From NCBI GenBank assembly GCA_029960085.1, contig JASCPG010000036.1, positions 1 through 32,757 on the forward strand: a stretch of DNA of 32,757 nt. Direction: 5' to 3'. Each line of letters begins with the position of its first letter. The first letter of the stretch is position 1. Of the stretch, positions 15,858 to 24,185 are shown in pieces. The translations under genes were made by a program, and so were the position numbers. The notes beneath the pieces are model-generated. The model was not told the origin of the DNA, made no database searches, and saw only the letters and a program-made list of their open reading frames with translations. Source of the DNA: Microbacteriaceae bacterium PS02067 (lineage in GTDB: Bacteria > Actinomycetota > Actinomycetes > Actinomycetales > Microbacteriaceae).

Positions 15858-17233
15858 GCGCACGTACCGAAAGCGGCATGTTCCGCTCGTTCCACGTCCG
15901 GAACTACCGCATCTGGTTCATCGGCGCGCTCGTCTCCAACACGGGCGCGTGGATGCAGGCGACGGCGCTCAGCTGGGTCGTGCTCACGCAGCTGACCCAC
16001 AACGACGCCGCCGCGATGGGTCTCACGATGGCCCTCCAGTTCGGACCGCAGCTGCTGCTCGTGCCGCTCACGGGCCTCGTCGCCGACAGGTTCGACCGCC
16101 GGAAGCTGCTCGTCCTCACCCAGACGCTTCTCATGGGGCTCGGCATCGCCATCGGCATCCTGCTGCTGGTGGATGCCATGTCCCTCCTCCTCATGTACAC
16201 GTTCGCCGTCGCGCTCGGCGTCGTCGCCGCGTTCGACAATCCCGCGCGTCAGGCGTTCGTCTCCGACCTCGTGGCGCGCGAGTACGCGACGAACGCGGTG
16301 GCGCTGAACGCCGCATCGTTCAACGGGGCGCGCATGATCGGCCCCGCCGCCGCGGGCCTCGTCATCGTCGCGGTGGGAACCGGCTGGGTGTTCCTCATCA
16401 ACGCGCTCACCTTCCTCGCGATGATCGTCGCGCTCGTGCTCATCCGCACGGACCAGCTCGTCCCCCGCGTGAAGGCGAACGGCGCTGCCCGCATGAGCGA
16501 TGGCGTGCGCTATCTCGGCACGCGCCCCGACCTCGTCGTGACGTTCGTGATGGTGTTCCTCATCGGCGCGTTCGGCATGAACTTCCCCGTGTTCGCCTCG
16601 ACGATGGCGCTCGAATTCGGTCAGGATGCCGACGGGTACGGCCTCCTCAGCTCGATCCTCGCGATCGGGTCGCTCGCGGGCGCGCTGCTCGCCGCACGCC
16701 GTGACCGGGCACGCATCCGGGTCGTGATCGCGGGCGTCGCGCTGTTCGCCGCAGCCATGGTGCTGTCGGCGCTCGCCCCGACGTATTGGTTGTATGCCGC
16801 GACGCTCATGTTCACGGGGTTCTCGGTCGTCACGATGCTGACGACCGCCAACGGGTACGTGCAGACGACGACGGACCCCGCCCTGCGTGGACGCGTCCTC
16901 GCGATCTATGTCGCGATCCTCATGGGCGGCACTCCGATCGGGGCGCCCATCGTCGGTTGGGTCGCGTCGGAGTGGGGCCCGCGGGCCGCGATCCTCGTCG
17001 GAGCCGTCGCGGCCGTCGTCGCACTCGGCATCGGCGTGACCTGGACGCTCGCCTCCGGCCGCGTGCACCGGCACGAGACACGGCGCTTCGCGCTCACCCT
17101 CGATGAGACGCGCCCGCTCTCGGTCATCGCGCCCGAGGAGTTCAGCGATGAGGTCGCCGCCACGACCCCGATCCGCCTCCCTGACGTGAGCGTCCCCGAG
17201 ATCGCGACCGAGACCCGCCGTCGCACCGCGTGA
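15854..17233 (+). CDS. MFS exporter (EntS/MFS_3-like)
   Basis: The 459-residue integral membrane protein begins FRSFHVRNYRIWFIGALVSN, GAWMQATALSWVVLTQLT. It has the MFS loop 2-3 motif GLVADRFDRRKLLVLTQ and DNPARQAFVSDLV, both typical of the EntS/transmembrane-secretion-effector branch of the major facilitator superfamily. I count about 10-12 hydrophobic spans, followed by a 55-residue polar cytoplasmic tail. It should export a drug or siderophore-like compound using proton motive force, and the substrate cannot be told. The start codon overlaps the MarR stop, placing it in a self-regulated two-gene efflux operon. Confidence 0.92.
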   Translation: MSARTESGMFRSFHVRNYRIWFIGALVSNTGAWMQATALSWVVLTQLTHNDAAAMGLTMALQFGPQLLLVPLTGLVADRFDRRKLLVLTQTLLMGLGIAIGILLLVDAMSLLLMYTFAVALGVVAAFDNPARQAFVSDLVAREYATNAVALNAASFNGARMIGPAAAGLVIVAVGTGWVFLINALTFLAMIVALVLIRTDQLVPRVKANGAARMSDGVRYLGTRPDLVVTFVMVFLIGAFGMNFPVFASTMALEFGQDADGYGLLSSILAIGSLAGALLAARRDRARIRVVIAGVALFAAAMVLSALAPTYWLYAATLMFTGFSVVTMLTTANGYVQTTTDPALRGRVLAIYVAILMGGTPIGAPIVGWVASEWGPRAAILVGAVAAVVALGIGVTWTLASGRVHRHETRRFALTLDETRPLSVIAPEEFSDEVAATTPIRLPDVSVPEIATETRRRTA

Positions 17234-17336
17234 CGGCGCGATACCCGTCCGCCGGATCGCCCTGACCGGCACCGCGCAAGGCATAATGGCGAGGTGCCTC
17301 CCGGCACGGAGCCCACCCCGGACGAGTCGAGGATCG

Positions 17337-17681
17337 ATGCCCTACCGCAGCCAGGCGATCGTCCAAGGATGGGTGGACGACTATCTCGCCGCTCATCCCG
17401 AGCACTCAGGCGCCGTCGCTGTGCTGGAGAAGGACTTCACCCCGGGCCCCGAGTCCGGGATGGTCGTGGTGACGCTCAGCAACGCGTCGACGGTCACCTA
17501 CATCCAGCCTGTCGAATCTGGGGGCGTGGCGAACTGGCTCGTGACGTTCGAGCCCCGGTCAGAGGCCTTCGACCTCGACGCGGCCGGAGTGTCACGGCTC
17601 TCGTCCGATCTGGCGACCATCGCCGGGCTGTGCGAGTTCCTGCAGGCCCGCACCGACGAGGCCCTCGCCGCGGTCGGCTGA
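17337..17681 (+). CDS. Small conserved-looking protein of unknown function
   Basis: The 114-residue soluble acidic protein starts MPYRSQAIVQGWVDDYLAAH and has an apparent alpha-beta pattern (VAVLEKDFT, GMVVVTLSNASTVTYIQPV, ANWLVTFEPR, then two C-terminal helices). I do not recognise a family. It contains no Cys pair, signal peptide or membrane segment. CGAGGA lies just before ATG 17337. A CATAAT box at 17282-17287 could be the -10 element, leaving a leader of about 40 bases. It is convergent with the membrane-protein/DUF7882-like pair, 4 bp apart. Third-position GC is as high as in its neighbours, which supports it being real. Confidence 0.75.
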   Translation: MPYRSQAIVQGWVDDYLAAHPEHSGAVAVLEKDFTPGPESGMVVVTLSNASTVTYIQPVESGGVANWLVTFEPRSEAFDLDAAGVSRLSSDLATIAGLCEFLQARTDEALAAVG

Positions 17682-17685
17682 GAGC

Positions 17686-18015
17686 TCACAACCCCGGAAG
17701 TGCCACCACCGCCGCGGCGAGCGTCACGAGCGCAACGGCACCGCTGGCCGCGGCGACCTTGTGCAGCACCCCCTCCATCTGCGGCGACAGCGCCGACGCC
17801 CCGGCCGTGGGGGCTCCTTCGACCGCGCGCTGCGCCTCCGGGAGGTCGTCGTAGCGCCCCACCGGCGTAGACCGCCCATCGAAGCCGATGATATGTCCGT
17901 CCGCCGTGCGTTCGACGTACCCGAGACACTCGCCGTCTCGAGACGCCACGAAGAAGCCGTCCTCCACCGCCGTCCAGATGGCCTGTGAGGACCAAGGCCC
18001 GCGCACGTCGATCAT
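17686..18015 (-). CDS. Small protein with C-terminal membrane anchor
   Basis: The 109-residue protein has a soluble N-terminal part containing GFFVASRDGECLGYVE, GHIIGFDGRSTPVGRYDDL and AQRAVEG. It ends in a hydrophobic segment (about residues 87-109, VAAASGAVALVTLAAAVVALPGL region) that would make it tail-anchored. The F.VA..DGE.LGYV...H..FDG.STPVGRY.SL pattern is one I associate with short unannotated Microbacterium proteins, with no function assigned. ATG 18015 overlaps the stop of the preceding DUF7882-like gene by 4 bases (ATGA), so the two are coupled. The operon is probably driven by the promoter at 18367-18396. Confidence 0.8.
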   Translation of the reverse strand: MIDVRGPWSSQAIWTAVEDGFFVASRDGECLGYVERTADGHIIGFDGRSTPVGRYDDLPEAQRAVEGAPTAGASALSPQMEGVLHKVAAASGAVALVTLAAAVVALPGL

Positions 18016-18338
18016 GCGACCACCGACAGTTCGGGTCGCGCGTCGGCGTCGACGCTGTCCAGATCGATGGAGATCCCTCCCGCTGATGCCGCGGCCTGCG
18101 CGAGAGCATTGACGTGCAGGGGGTCGAGACGGACCAGCTCGGGAGAGTCGAACTCGAATCGCAGCGGGATCGCTGCGTGTACCCACAGAGATGAGCGTCC
18201 GCTGCGCGCAGACGTGAACGAGAGGCTGAAGCCCTCTGAGCGCCGAAGCTTCGCGATCGAGACCATACGCACATGCGCGAGTTCGCGATCATCCACGATG
18301 ATCGGCTCGCCGGCGTTCCCGTAGTACAGACGTCCCAT
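18012..18338 (-). CDS. DUF7882-like small protein
   Basis: The 108-residue protein starts MGRLYYGNAGEPIIVDDREL. It continues AHVRMVSIAKLRRSEGFSL, GRSSLWVHAAIPLRFEF and ends with a helical segment and AGGISIDLDS. This matches my memory of a short family confined mainly to Microbacteriaceae and now called DUF7882 (some members carry a misleading DNA-ligase label). No catalytic motif is visible and the function is unknown. GGAG lies 5 bases upstream of ATG 18338. A -35 TTGACG (within the 18377-18409 palindrome) and -10 TAACCT 18 bp on give a plausible promoter. It is first of a two-gene operon and divergent from a MarR gene. Confidence 0.82.
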   Translation of the reverse strand: MGRLYYGNAGEPIIVDDRELAHVRMVSIAKLRRSEGFSLSFTSARSGRSSLWVHAAIPLRFEFDSPELVRLDPLHVNALAQAAASAGGISIDLDSVDADARPELSVVA

Positions 18339-18376
18339 GATCGCTCCTCACGCTCTGATGGGAAGAAGGTTATTGC

Positions 18377-18409
18377 GTAGATAAGTAGTTCGTCAAACTA
18401 CTTATCTAC
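18377..18409. promoter_or_regulatory. AT-rich 14+14-bp palindrome in a divergent promoter (MarR-type operator)
   Basis: GTAGATAAGTAGTT (18377-18390), CGTCA, then AACTACTTATCTAC (18396-18409) is a perfect inverted repeat. On the minus strand the centre reads AGTTTGACGAACT, containing the -35 TTGACG of the DUF7882-like operon. Its -10 TAACCT is at 18367-18372. On the plus strand a TATATT box (18431-18436) precedes the MarR gene at 18465. A regulator bound here would control both directions. Confidence 0.75.
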
Positions 18410-18464
18410 AGACCATTACGTCAGGTGATCTATATTGGTTGGAGCGCAACGGGGGGGCGATCGG

Positions 18465-18941
18465 ATGCCGGAGCACACGGAGACGACCACCGCATCCGAG
18501 GCGCTCGCCCGATTCCGTGCAGCCGAGGCCGAAATGCACCGTCGCGTTCGCTCCACGGTCGCCCTGGGGGACAACGAACTCCAGATTCTTCAGTTCCTTC
18601 TCCGCTCATCGCACCGCGGTGCGGCTCGGCCGAGCGAGATCTCGCGTGAGCTCGGCATCAGCTCCGCATCGACGACCGCGCTTCTTGATCGCCTCGAACG
18701 CGAGGGACGCGTGAGACGCATGACGCACCCCACCGATCGGCGCAGCCTGCTGATCGCCCCCACCGAGCGGGCAGAGTCCGAGGTCGCCGATCTCATCGAT
18801 GCGTTCGAGAGACGCGTCACCGCCGCGCTCGAAGGGCTCGATGCGCCGGGGCGTCGAGCGGTGGCCGCGTTCCTCGACGCCATCTCCGACGCCGCAGACG
18901 AGATCGCCTCGCCATCCCGCACGACCCGCGCCTTCGTCTGA
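18465..18941 (+). CDS. MarR-family transcriptional regulator (first of a paralogous pair)
   Basis: The 158-residue winged-helix protein has ALGDNELQILQFLLRSSHRG, PSEISRELGISSASTTALLDRLEREGRV and MTHPTDRRSLLIAPTE, followed by a long dimerisation helix. It shares the core SASTTALLDRLER and much of the surrounding sequence with the convergent regulator at 18988-19479. It stands divergent to the DUF7882-like operon across a perfect 14+14-bp palindrome, which makes autoregulation and control of that operon likely. ATG 18465 is chosen because a TATATT box at 18431 precedes it. The earlier TTG at 18435 would overlap that box. The ribosome-binding site is a weak G-run. Confidence 0.9.
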   Translation: MPEHTETTTASEALARFRAAEAEMHRRVRSTVALGDNELQILQFLLRSSHRGAARPSEISRELGISSASTTALLDRLEREGRVRRMTHPTDRRSLLIAPTERAESEVADLIDAFERRVTAALEGLDAPGRRAVAAFLDAISDAADEIASPSRTTRAFV

Positions 18942-18987
18942 CGCAGGATCCACGCCTGCCGTCGACCTCAGGCGCGACGCACGGGCC

Positions 18988-19479
18988 TCAGGCGTCGATC
19001 TCGTCGACGGCGTCTCGCATGGCATCCAGGAAGCCGATGACCGTCTCGCGATCGGCCGCCGACATGCCGCGCACGACCCCCATCATGCGCTCGTGCATGG
19101 CCGAGAGCGTGTGGCGGATCTCATCGTCGGACTTCTCGCTGGAGGCGATGATGACGCTGCGGCGGTCGAGGGGGTTCGGTGCACGGGTGACGTGGCCGGT
19201 CCTCTCGAGGCGGTCGAGCAGTGCCGTCGTGGAGGCCGACGTGATGCCGAGGTACCGACTCAGCACCGCGGGCGTAACCGACTCGCCGTGCTGACGCGCG
19301 CGAGCGAGAAACCTCAACACGAGGAGTTCGTTCTCGCCCATGTCCATAGCCTGCTGCGTGCGGCGACGCATCGCGACCTCGGCCGCCCGGTAGGCCCGCA
19401 AGGCCTCCATGACCGATGTCGAGCGCGCGTCATCCTCGGCGTACCAGTACGACGCGGGCTTATCGGGATGCTCGACCAT
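18988..19479 (-). CDS. MarR-family transcriptional regulator (second of a paralogous pair)
   Basis: The 163-residue protein starts MVEHPDKPASYWYAEDDARS. It has MDMGENELLVLRFLARARQHGES, a recognition helix in LGITSASTTALLDRLERTG and the wing HVTRAPNPLDRRSVIIASSE. The C-terminal helices resemble those of the neighbouring MarR protein, including the ending FLDAM.DAVDEI versus FLDAI.DAADEI. TAGGAG lies close to ATG 19479. It is convergent with its paralogue and divergent from the carboxylase operon 145 bp away, so it is a candidate regulator of that operon. The candidate operator there looks more TetR-like, so the link is only positional. Confidence 0.9.
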   Translation of the reverse strand: MVEHPDKPASYWYAEDDARSTSVMEALRAYRAAEVAMRRRTQQAMDMGENELLVLRFLARARQHGESVTPAVLSRYLGITSASTTALLDRLERTGHVTRAPNPLDRRSVIIASSEKSDDEIRHTLSAMHERMMGVVRGMSAADRETVIGFLDAMRDAVDEIDA

Positions 19480-19562
19480 CGCTCCTATTGTGGACCCCTC
19501 GGCGCGAGGGCGCGCAACCCGGATGCCATGGCGCTGCGATCAGGCGCCCGCGAGCCCACCGG

Positions 19563-19618
19563 TGGACGCAACGGCACGGGCACGCTATCCTCAGTTCAGT
19601 TAGCGGTGAATAACCGAA
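19563..19618 (+). promoter_or_regulatory. Promoter and candidate operator of the acyl-CoA carboxylase operon
   Basis: TGGACG (19563-19568), a 17-bp spacer and TATCCT (19586-19591) form a plausible promoter, with the transcript starting near 19598. Just downstream, GTTAGCGGTGAATAACCG (from 19599) contains nested inverted pieces (GTTA/TAAC and CGGT/ACCG). It would cover the start site and suits a TetR-type or MarR-type repressor. Confidence 0.5.
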
Positions 19619-19624
19619 TCGAGG

Positions 19625-21223
19625 ATGCCGTTGTCCGACCCGTCGCGTACCGCGTACGGCGCACTCGTCGCCGAGTTGCGCGAGCGCCGCGCGCTTGCGG
19701 CGGGGGCGGGGCCGGAGAACCCGCGCTGGGAGGCATCCCGTCGCCGGCACGTCGCTCGTGGCAAGCTCCTCGCGCGCGACCGCATCGACGCGCTGCTGGA
19801 TCGGGGCTCCCCCTTCCTCGAGATCGCACCGCTCGCCGCGTGCGACCTCGGAGACGAGTGGCCTTCCGCGGGTGTCGTGGCCGGCATCGGCCTCGTGCAC
19901 GGGCGGCACGTGATGATCGTCGCCAACGACGCGACCGTCAAGGGCGGCACCTACCACCCGCTGACCGTCAAGAAGCACCTCCGGGCGCAGGAGATCGCCG
20001 CCGAGAACCGTCTCCCCTGCATCTACCTCGTCGACTCGGGCGGCGCGTTCCTGCCGATGCAGGACGAGGTGTTCCCCGACCGCGACCACTTCGGCCGCAT
20101 CTTCTACAACCAGGCACGGATGTCGCGCGACGGCATCCCGCAGATCGCCGCCGTGCTCGGCTCGTCGACCGCCGGCGGCGCGTACGTCCCCGCGATGAGC
20201 GACGAGACGGTGATCGTCCGGGACCAGGGGACGATCTTCCTCGGCGGCCCTCCCCTCGTGAAAGCCGCGACGGGTGAGGTCGTCAGCGCCGAGGAGCTCG
20301 GCGGCGGCGACACCCACGCGCGCATCTCCGGCGTCGTCGACCACCTCGCCGACGACGACGCGCACGCGCTCCGGATCGTCCGCGACATCGTCGCGACGCT
20401 CCCCGCGCCCGCCCCGCTCCCCGCGCTCTCCGAGGAGCCCGCCGCCCCCACGCCTCCGCGGTTCGACCCCGCGACGCTCGTCGACGTCGTCCCGGTCGAG
20501 CTCACCGTCCCGTACGACGCCCGCGAGATCATCGCCCGGATCGTCGACGACAGCGCCTTCACCGAGTTCAAGCGCGGCTACGGCGAGACGCTCGTGACCG
20601 GCTTCGCGCGGATCCACGGGCACCGCGTCGGGATCCTCGCGAACAACGGCGTGCTCTTCGGTGAGTCGGCTCTGAAGGGCGCCCACTTCATCGAGCTCTG
20701 CGATCAGCGCGGCATCCCCCTCCTGTTCCTGCAGAACATCACCGGGTTCATGGTCGGTCGCGAATACGAGCACGGCGGCATCGCCAAGCACGGCGCGAAG
20801 ATGGTGAACGCCGTCGCGTGCGCGCGCGTGCCGAAGCTGACGGTCGTCGTCGGCGGCTCCTTCGGCGCCGGCACGTACTCGATGTGCGGGCGGGCGTACT
20901 CCCCGCGGTTCCTGTGGCTGTGGCCAGGCGCCCGGGTGTCGGTGATGGGCGGCGCGCAGGCCGCGTCGGTCCTGTCGACCGTGCGCGCCGAACAGCTCGA
21001 GGCAGCCGGTACGCCGTGGTCGGATGCCGAGCGCGCCGCCTTCGAGCAGCCGATCCGCGACCAGTACGAACGACAGGGCAGCCCCTACTACTCGACGTCC
21101 CGGTTGTGGGACGACGGGATCATCGAGCCCGGCGAGACCCGCGACGTCCTCGGCCTCGCCCTCGACGTCGTCCTCCGCGCCCCCATCGCCGACGCGCCGT
21201 CCTACGGCGTCTTTCGGATGTGA
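19625..21223 (+). CDS. mccB: Acyl-CoA carboxylase beta subunit (methylcrotonyl-CoA carboxylase-like carboxyltransferase)
   Basis: The 532-residue biotin-dependent carboxyltransferase has the crotonase-like N and C halves. [40 protein letters not shown] and [13 protein letters not shown] closely follow the pattern of 3-methylcrotonyl-CoA carboxylase beta subunits, as does [19 protein letters not shown]. The second oxyanion region is [19 protein letters not shown]. It would move carboxybiotin CO2 onto 3-methylcrotonyl-CoA (leucine breakdown) or a related acyl-CoA. The expected leucine-pathway partners (isovaleryl-CoA dehydrogenase, HMG-CoA lyase, enoyl hydratase) are not in the window, so substrate is unproven. 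Start ATG 19625 has only GAGG adjacent. The stop overlaps a possible GTG of the next gene. Confidence 0.92.
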   Translation: MPLSDPSRTAYGALVAELRERRALAAGAGPENPRWEASRRRHVARGKLLARDRIDALLDRGSPFLEIAPLAACDLGDEWPSAGVVAGIGLVHGRHVMIVANDATVKGGTYHPLTVKKHLRAQEIAAENRLPCIYLVDSGGAFLPMQDEVFPDRDHFGRIFYNQARMSRDGIPQIAAVLGSSTAGGAYVPAMSDETVIVRDQGTIFLGGPPLVKAATGEVVSAEELGGGDTHARISGVVDHLADDDAHALRIVRDIVATLPAPAPLPALSEEPAAPTPPRFDPATLVDVVPVELTVPYDAREIIARIVDDSAFTEFKRGYGETLVTGFARIHGHRVGILANNGVLFGESALKGAHFIELCDQRGIPLLFLQNITGFMVGREYEHGGIAKHGAKMVNAVACARVPKLTVVVGGSFGAGTYSMCGRAYSPRFLWLWPGARVSVMGGAQAASVLSTVRAEQLEAAGTPWSDAERAAFEQPIRDQYERQGSPYYSTSRLWDDGIIEPGETRDVLGLALDVVLRAPIADAPSYGVFRM

Positions 21224-21228
21224 TCCGG

Positions 21229-23223
21229 ATGCCCCTGTTCGAGAAGGTCCTCATCGCGAATCGCGGCGAGATCGCGGTGCGCATCATCCGGACGCTGCGG
21301 CGCCTCGGCATCCGCTCGGTCGCCGTCTACAGCGATGCCGATGCGGATGCCCTGCACGTGCGCCTCGCCGACGAGGCCGTGCGCCTCGGCCCCGCCCCCG
21401 CGCAGGAGAGCTACCTGGCGATCGAGCGAGTGCTGGGTGCCGCGACGCGGAAGGGCGCGCAGGCGATCCATCCCGGTTATGGGTTCCTCGCCGAGAACCC
21501 CGCCTTCGCGCGCGCGTGCGCCGCCGCCGGGATCGTGTTCATCGGTCCGACGGCCGAGGCGATGGAGGTCATGGGCGACAAGATCTCGGCCCGCTCCGCC
21601 GTGGAGGCGCGGGGTGTCGCGACGGTGCCGGGCCTCGCCCGCCCCGGGCTCGCCGACGCAGAGCTCATCGCGGGCGCGGGCGCCGTGGGCTTCCCCGTGC
21701 TGATCAAGCCGTCGGCGGGCGGCGGGGGGAAGGGCATGCACGTCGTGACGGAGGCTGCGGCCATGCCTGCCGCCCTGGCTGCGGCGCGACGCGAGGCATC
21801 CGCGTCGTTCGGCGACGACGCGCTGTTCCTCGAACGCTATGTGTCCGCGCCCCGTCACATCGAGGTGCAGGTGCTCGCCGACGCGCACGGGACCGTCGTG
21901 CACCTCGGCGAGCGCGAATGCTCACTGCAGCGGCGCCATCAGAAGGTGATCGAAGAGGCGCCCTCGCCGCTGCTGGATGCCGCGACACGGGCGCGGATCG
22001 GCGCCGCGGCGTGCGACACGGCGCGCAGCGTCGACTACCGCGGCGTCGGCACGGTGGAGTTCATCGTCTCGGCGGATCGACCGGACGAGTTCTTCTTCAT
22101 GGAGATGAACACCCGCCTGCAGGTCGAGCACCCCGTGACCGAGCAGGTGACGGGCCTCGATCTCGTCGAGCAACAGCTGCGCGTCGCGGCCGGCGAACCG
22201 CTCGCGTTCGCGCAGGCCGACGTGACCGTGTCAGGGCACAGCATCGAGGCTCGCGTCTATGCGGAGGATCCGCGCACCGGATTCCTGCCCACGGGGGGCC
22301 GGGTGCTGCGCGTCGTCGAGCCCGACGGCCCGGGCATCCGCGTCGACTCGTCGCTCGCCGACGGGCTCGACGTGGGCGTCGACTACGACCCGATGCTCGC
22401 GAAGGTGATCGCGACCGGTGAGACCCGCGACGAGGCGCTGGCGCGCCTCAGGGCCGCGCTCGAGCACACCGTCATCCTCGGGTTCGACACCAATCTCGAG
22501 TTCCTGCGGCTGCTGCTCGAGCGGCCCGAGGTCGCCGAGGGTGAGATCGACACCGACCTGATCGCGCGCGTCTTCGACAGCCTCCCCTTCGCCGAGGCGG
22601 ACGACCGGACGTTCGTCGAGGCCGCGGTGCTGCGGGATGCCGAGGCGGCAGCCGCGGGCGTCGCCGCGTCGCTCGCCCGGGGTCTGTGGCAGCGCGGTGA
22701 CGGGTGGCGGCTCGGTCCGGCCGCGCCCCGGCTCTTCCGCCTCGAGGCGCGCGGGCGTTCCGCCGACGTGCGCGTCACCGGGAGCGGCGCGTCGCTTCGC
22801 GCGAGGGTCGACGACGGCCCGGAGGTGCCCGTCGCGGTCGACCCCGCCTCGGGGTTCGTCTCGTGGGGCGGGGTGGGCCGCACCGTCGCCTGGTCGACAG
22901 GAGCCGACGGCTGGTGGATCGGGGCGGGCGGCGTCACGGTGCGAGTGTCGGAGCGCGGAGCGGCGGCGCGTGGCGGAGCGGACGCCGTGGGGATGCCGGA
23001 GGTCGTCTCACCACTCCCGGGGACCGTCGTCGTGGTGGCCGTCGCCGAGGGCGACCACGTAGAGGCGGGAGATGCACTCGTCGTCGTGGAGGCGATGAAG
23101 ATGGAACACTCGCTGCGAGCCTCGATCGCCGGCACAGTGCGCCTGTCGGTCGCCGTCGGAGACCGCGTCGCGCGCGGCGCCGTCGTGGCCGCCGTCGAGG
23201 CGCCCTTCGATACACCGCGCTGA
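21229..23223 (+). CDS. mccA: Acyl-CoA carboxylase alpha subunit (biotin carboxylase plus biotin carrier)
   Basis: The 664-residue protein starts with the biotin-carboxylase domain ([20 protein letters not shown]). It has [10 protein letters not shown], the ATP-grasp glycine loop [14 protein letters not shown], the [18 protein letters not shown] block and the active-site segment [21 protein letters not shown] linker leads to a C-terminal biotinyl domain with EAMKMEH (biotinylated Lys about 624). It charges biotin with bicarbonate and ATP for the adjacent beta subunit. ATG 21229 is the conventional start. GTG 21220 overlaps the upstream stop (GTGA) and would add three residues. The last codons (PFDTPR) and the stop are encoded by the first unit of a 41-bp triple repeat. 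Confidence 0.93.
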   Translation: MPLFEKVLIANRGEIAVRIIRTLRRLGIRSVAVYSDADADALHVRLADEAVRLGPAPAQESYLAIERVLGAATRKGAQAIHPGYGFLAENPAFARACAAAGIVFIGPTAEAMEVMGDKISARSAVEARGVATVPGLARPGLADAELIAGAGAVGFPVLIKPSAGGGGKGMHVVTEAAAMPAALAAARREASASFGDDALFLERYVSAPRHIEVQVLADAHGTVVHLGERECSLQRRHQKVIEEAPSPLLDAATRARIGAAACDTARSVDYRGVGTVEFIVSADRPDEFFFMEMNTRLQVEHPVTEQVTGLDLVEQQLRVAAGEPLAFAQADVTVSGHSIEARVYAEDPRTGFLPTGGRVLRVVEPDGPGIRVDSSLADGLDVGVDYDPMLAKVIATGETRDEALARLRAALEHTVILGFDTNLEFLRLLLERPEVAEGEIDTDLIARVFDSLPFAEADDRTFVEAAVLRDAEAAAAGVAASLARGLWQRGDGWRLGPAAPRLFRLEARGRSADVRVTGSGASLRARVDDGPEVPVAVDPASGFVSWGGVGRTVAWSTGADGWWIGAGGVTVRVSERGAAARGGADAVGMPEVVSPLPGTVVVVAVAEGDHVEAGDALVVVEAMKMEHSLRASIAGTVRLSVAVGDRVARGAVVAAVEAPFDTPR

Positions 23224-23325
23224 CGCGCGGCACTCAGGGACCACCCTTCGATACACCGCGCTGACGCGCGGCACTCAGGGACCACCCTTCGATACACCGC
23301 GCTGACGCGCGGCACTCAGGGACCG
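23203..23325. repeat. Three tandem 41-bp repeats with hairpins
   Basis: Units begin at 23203, 23244 and 23285. Each reads CCCTTCGATACACCGCGC, TGAC, GCGCGGCACTCAGGGACC plus a final base or two, and they differ only at the last positions. Each unit contains a perfect 6-bp stem CCGCGC-TGAC-GCGCGG bracketed by CCCT...AGGG. The first unit encodes the C-terminus and stop (TGA 23221-23223) of the carboxylase. CCCTTCGA...TCAGGGACC resembles a repeat I remember as common between genes in Microbacteriaceae. Here the triple array may serve as a terminator between convergent genes. Confidence 0.85.
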
Positions 23326-23332
23326 GGACGCT

Positions 23333-23350
23333 GCGAGGCTTACGCCTCGC
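23333..23350. terminator. Hairpin over the transglutaminase stop codon
   Basis: GCGAGGC (23333-23339), TTAC, then GCCTCGC (23344-23350) is a perfect 7-bp stem whose loop contains the TAA stop of the minus-strand transglutaminase gene. Lying next to the 41-bp repeats between convergent operons, it could end transcription from either side. Confidence 0.5.
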
Positions 23351-24185
23351 GAGAAATTGTGACCTGGACGTGGAGCTCGCTCTTGTGCAGGCCCGCGTAG
23401 ACGCCGCGCAGGGGCGGCACGTCGTTGTAGTCCCGCCCGCGTCCGACCAGCACGTGCCGGTCGACGATCTCGCTGCGGTTCGTGGGGTCGTAGCCCTGCC
23501 AGTCGCCGACGAACCACTCCACCCACGCGTGCGACTCCCCCGTGACGGGAACACCCATCTCCGGGTGCGCGCTCGGGTGCAGGTACCCCGATACGTAGCG
23601 CGCCGGGATGCCCACTTCGCGCAGCGCGCCGAGCGTGATGTGGGTGATGTCCTGGCAGACGCCCTTGCGCTCGGTCCAGGCTTCGGCCGCCGTCGAGTGG
23701 ACCTCGGTGCTCCCCGGCACGTACTCGACCGCGTCGCGCACGGCAGCGGCGATCGCGAGCGCCGCACGCCCCGGGTGGTCGTGCTGCGCGGCGATCGACC
23801 GGGCCACGTCGGCGACCTCGGCGTGCGGCCGCGTGCGCGCCGACTGGTCGAGCATCTCGACGGTCGCGATGGCGCGGGGCGCCTCACGGTGGAGGCGATC
23901 CCAGGTGACGTCGCCGAACTCGATGGGCCGCGGCCGCACCTCGACGAGCGAGCGCGCCGTGATGTCGAGCGCGCTGTGCCCCGCGAGCACGTCGAACGCG
24001 GCGACCCGCGTACCGAAGTAGTCCGTGTAGTAGTTCACGCTCGTGGACGGGTTGATGTCGAGCTGTGAGCTCAGCACGAACTGGGCATCCGTCGAACTCG
24101 GCAGCATCCGCGCCTCGTTGTACGACGCCCCGACGTCGCCCGGGTAGACGAAACCGGTCGCGTGTTCGATCCGCAGGCGCATCAT
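23340..24185 (-). CDS. Transglutaminase-like cysteine peptidase/ligase
   Basis: The 281-residue protein has an N-terminal beta-rich domain (MMRLRIEHATGFVYPGDVGASYNEAR, residues 1-90) typical of bacterial transglutaminase-like proteins. The papain-fold core follows with catalytic Cys177 in ERKGVCQDITHITLGALR, His219 in TGESHAWVEWFVG and Asp233 in GYDPTNRS. It is cytoplasmic, with no signal peptide. In cassettes of this type it is predicted to cleave or transfer peptide-amide bonds made by the partner ATP-grasp enzyme. ATG 24185 overlaps the stop of the alpha-E gene (ATGA). It is the last gene of the three-gene operon. Confidence 0.93.
   Translation of the reverse strand: MMRLRIEHATGFVYPGDVGASYNEARMLPSSTDAQFVLSSQLDINPSTSVNYYTDYFGTRVAAFDVLAGHSALDITARSLVEVRPRPIEFGDVTWDRLHREAPRAIATVEMLDQSARTRPHAEVADVARSIAAQHDHPGRAALAIAAAVRDAVEYVPGSTEVHSTAAEAWTERKGVCQDITHITLGALREVGIPARYVSGYLHPSAHPEMGVPVTGESHAWVEWFVGDWQGYDPTNRSEIVDRHVLVGRGRDYNDVPPLRGVYAGLHKSELHVQVTISREA

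Noticed and set aside
15800..17284. A 494-codon Arg/Glu/Asp/His-rich minus-strand frame opposite the MFS gene
   Set aside because: The composition is what the complement of a GC-rich membrane-protein gene produces, and no domain is visible.
23203..23325. Triple repeat considered as a CRISPR array
   Set aside because: The units are directly abutting with no unique spacers, and no cas genes are present.
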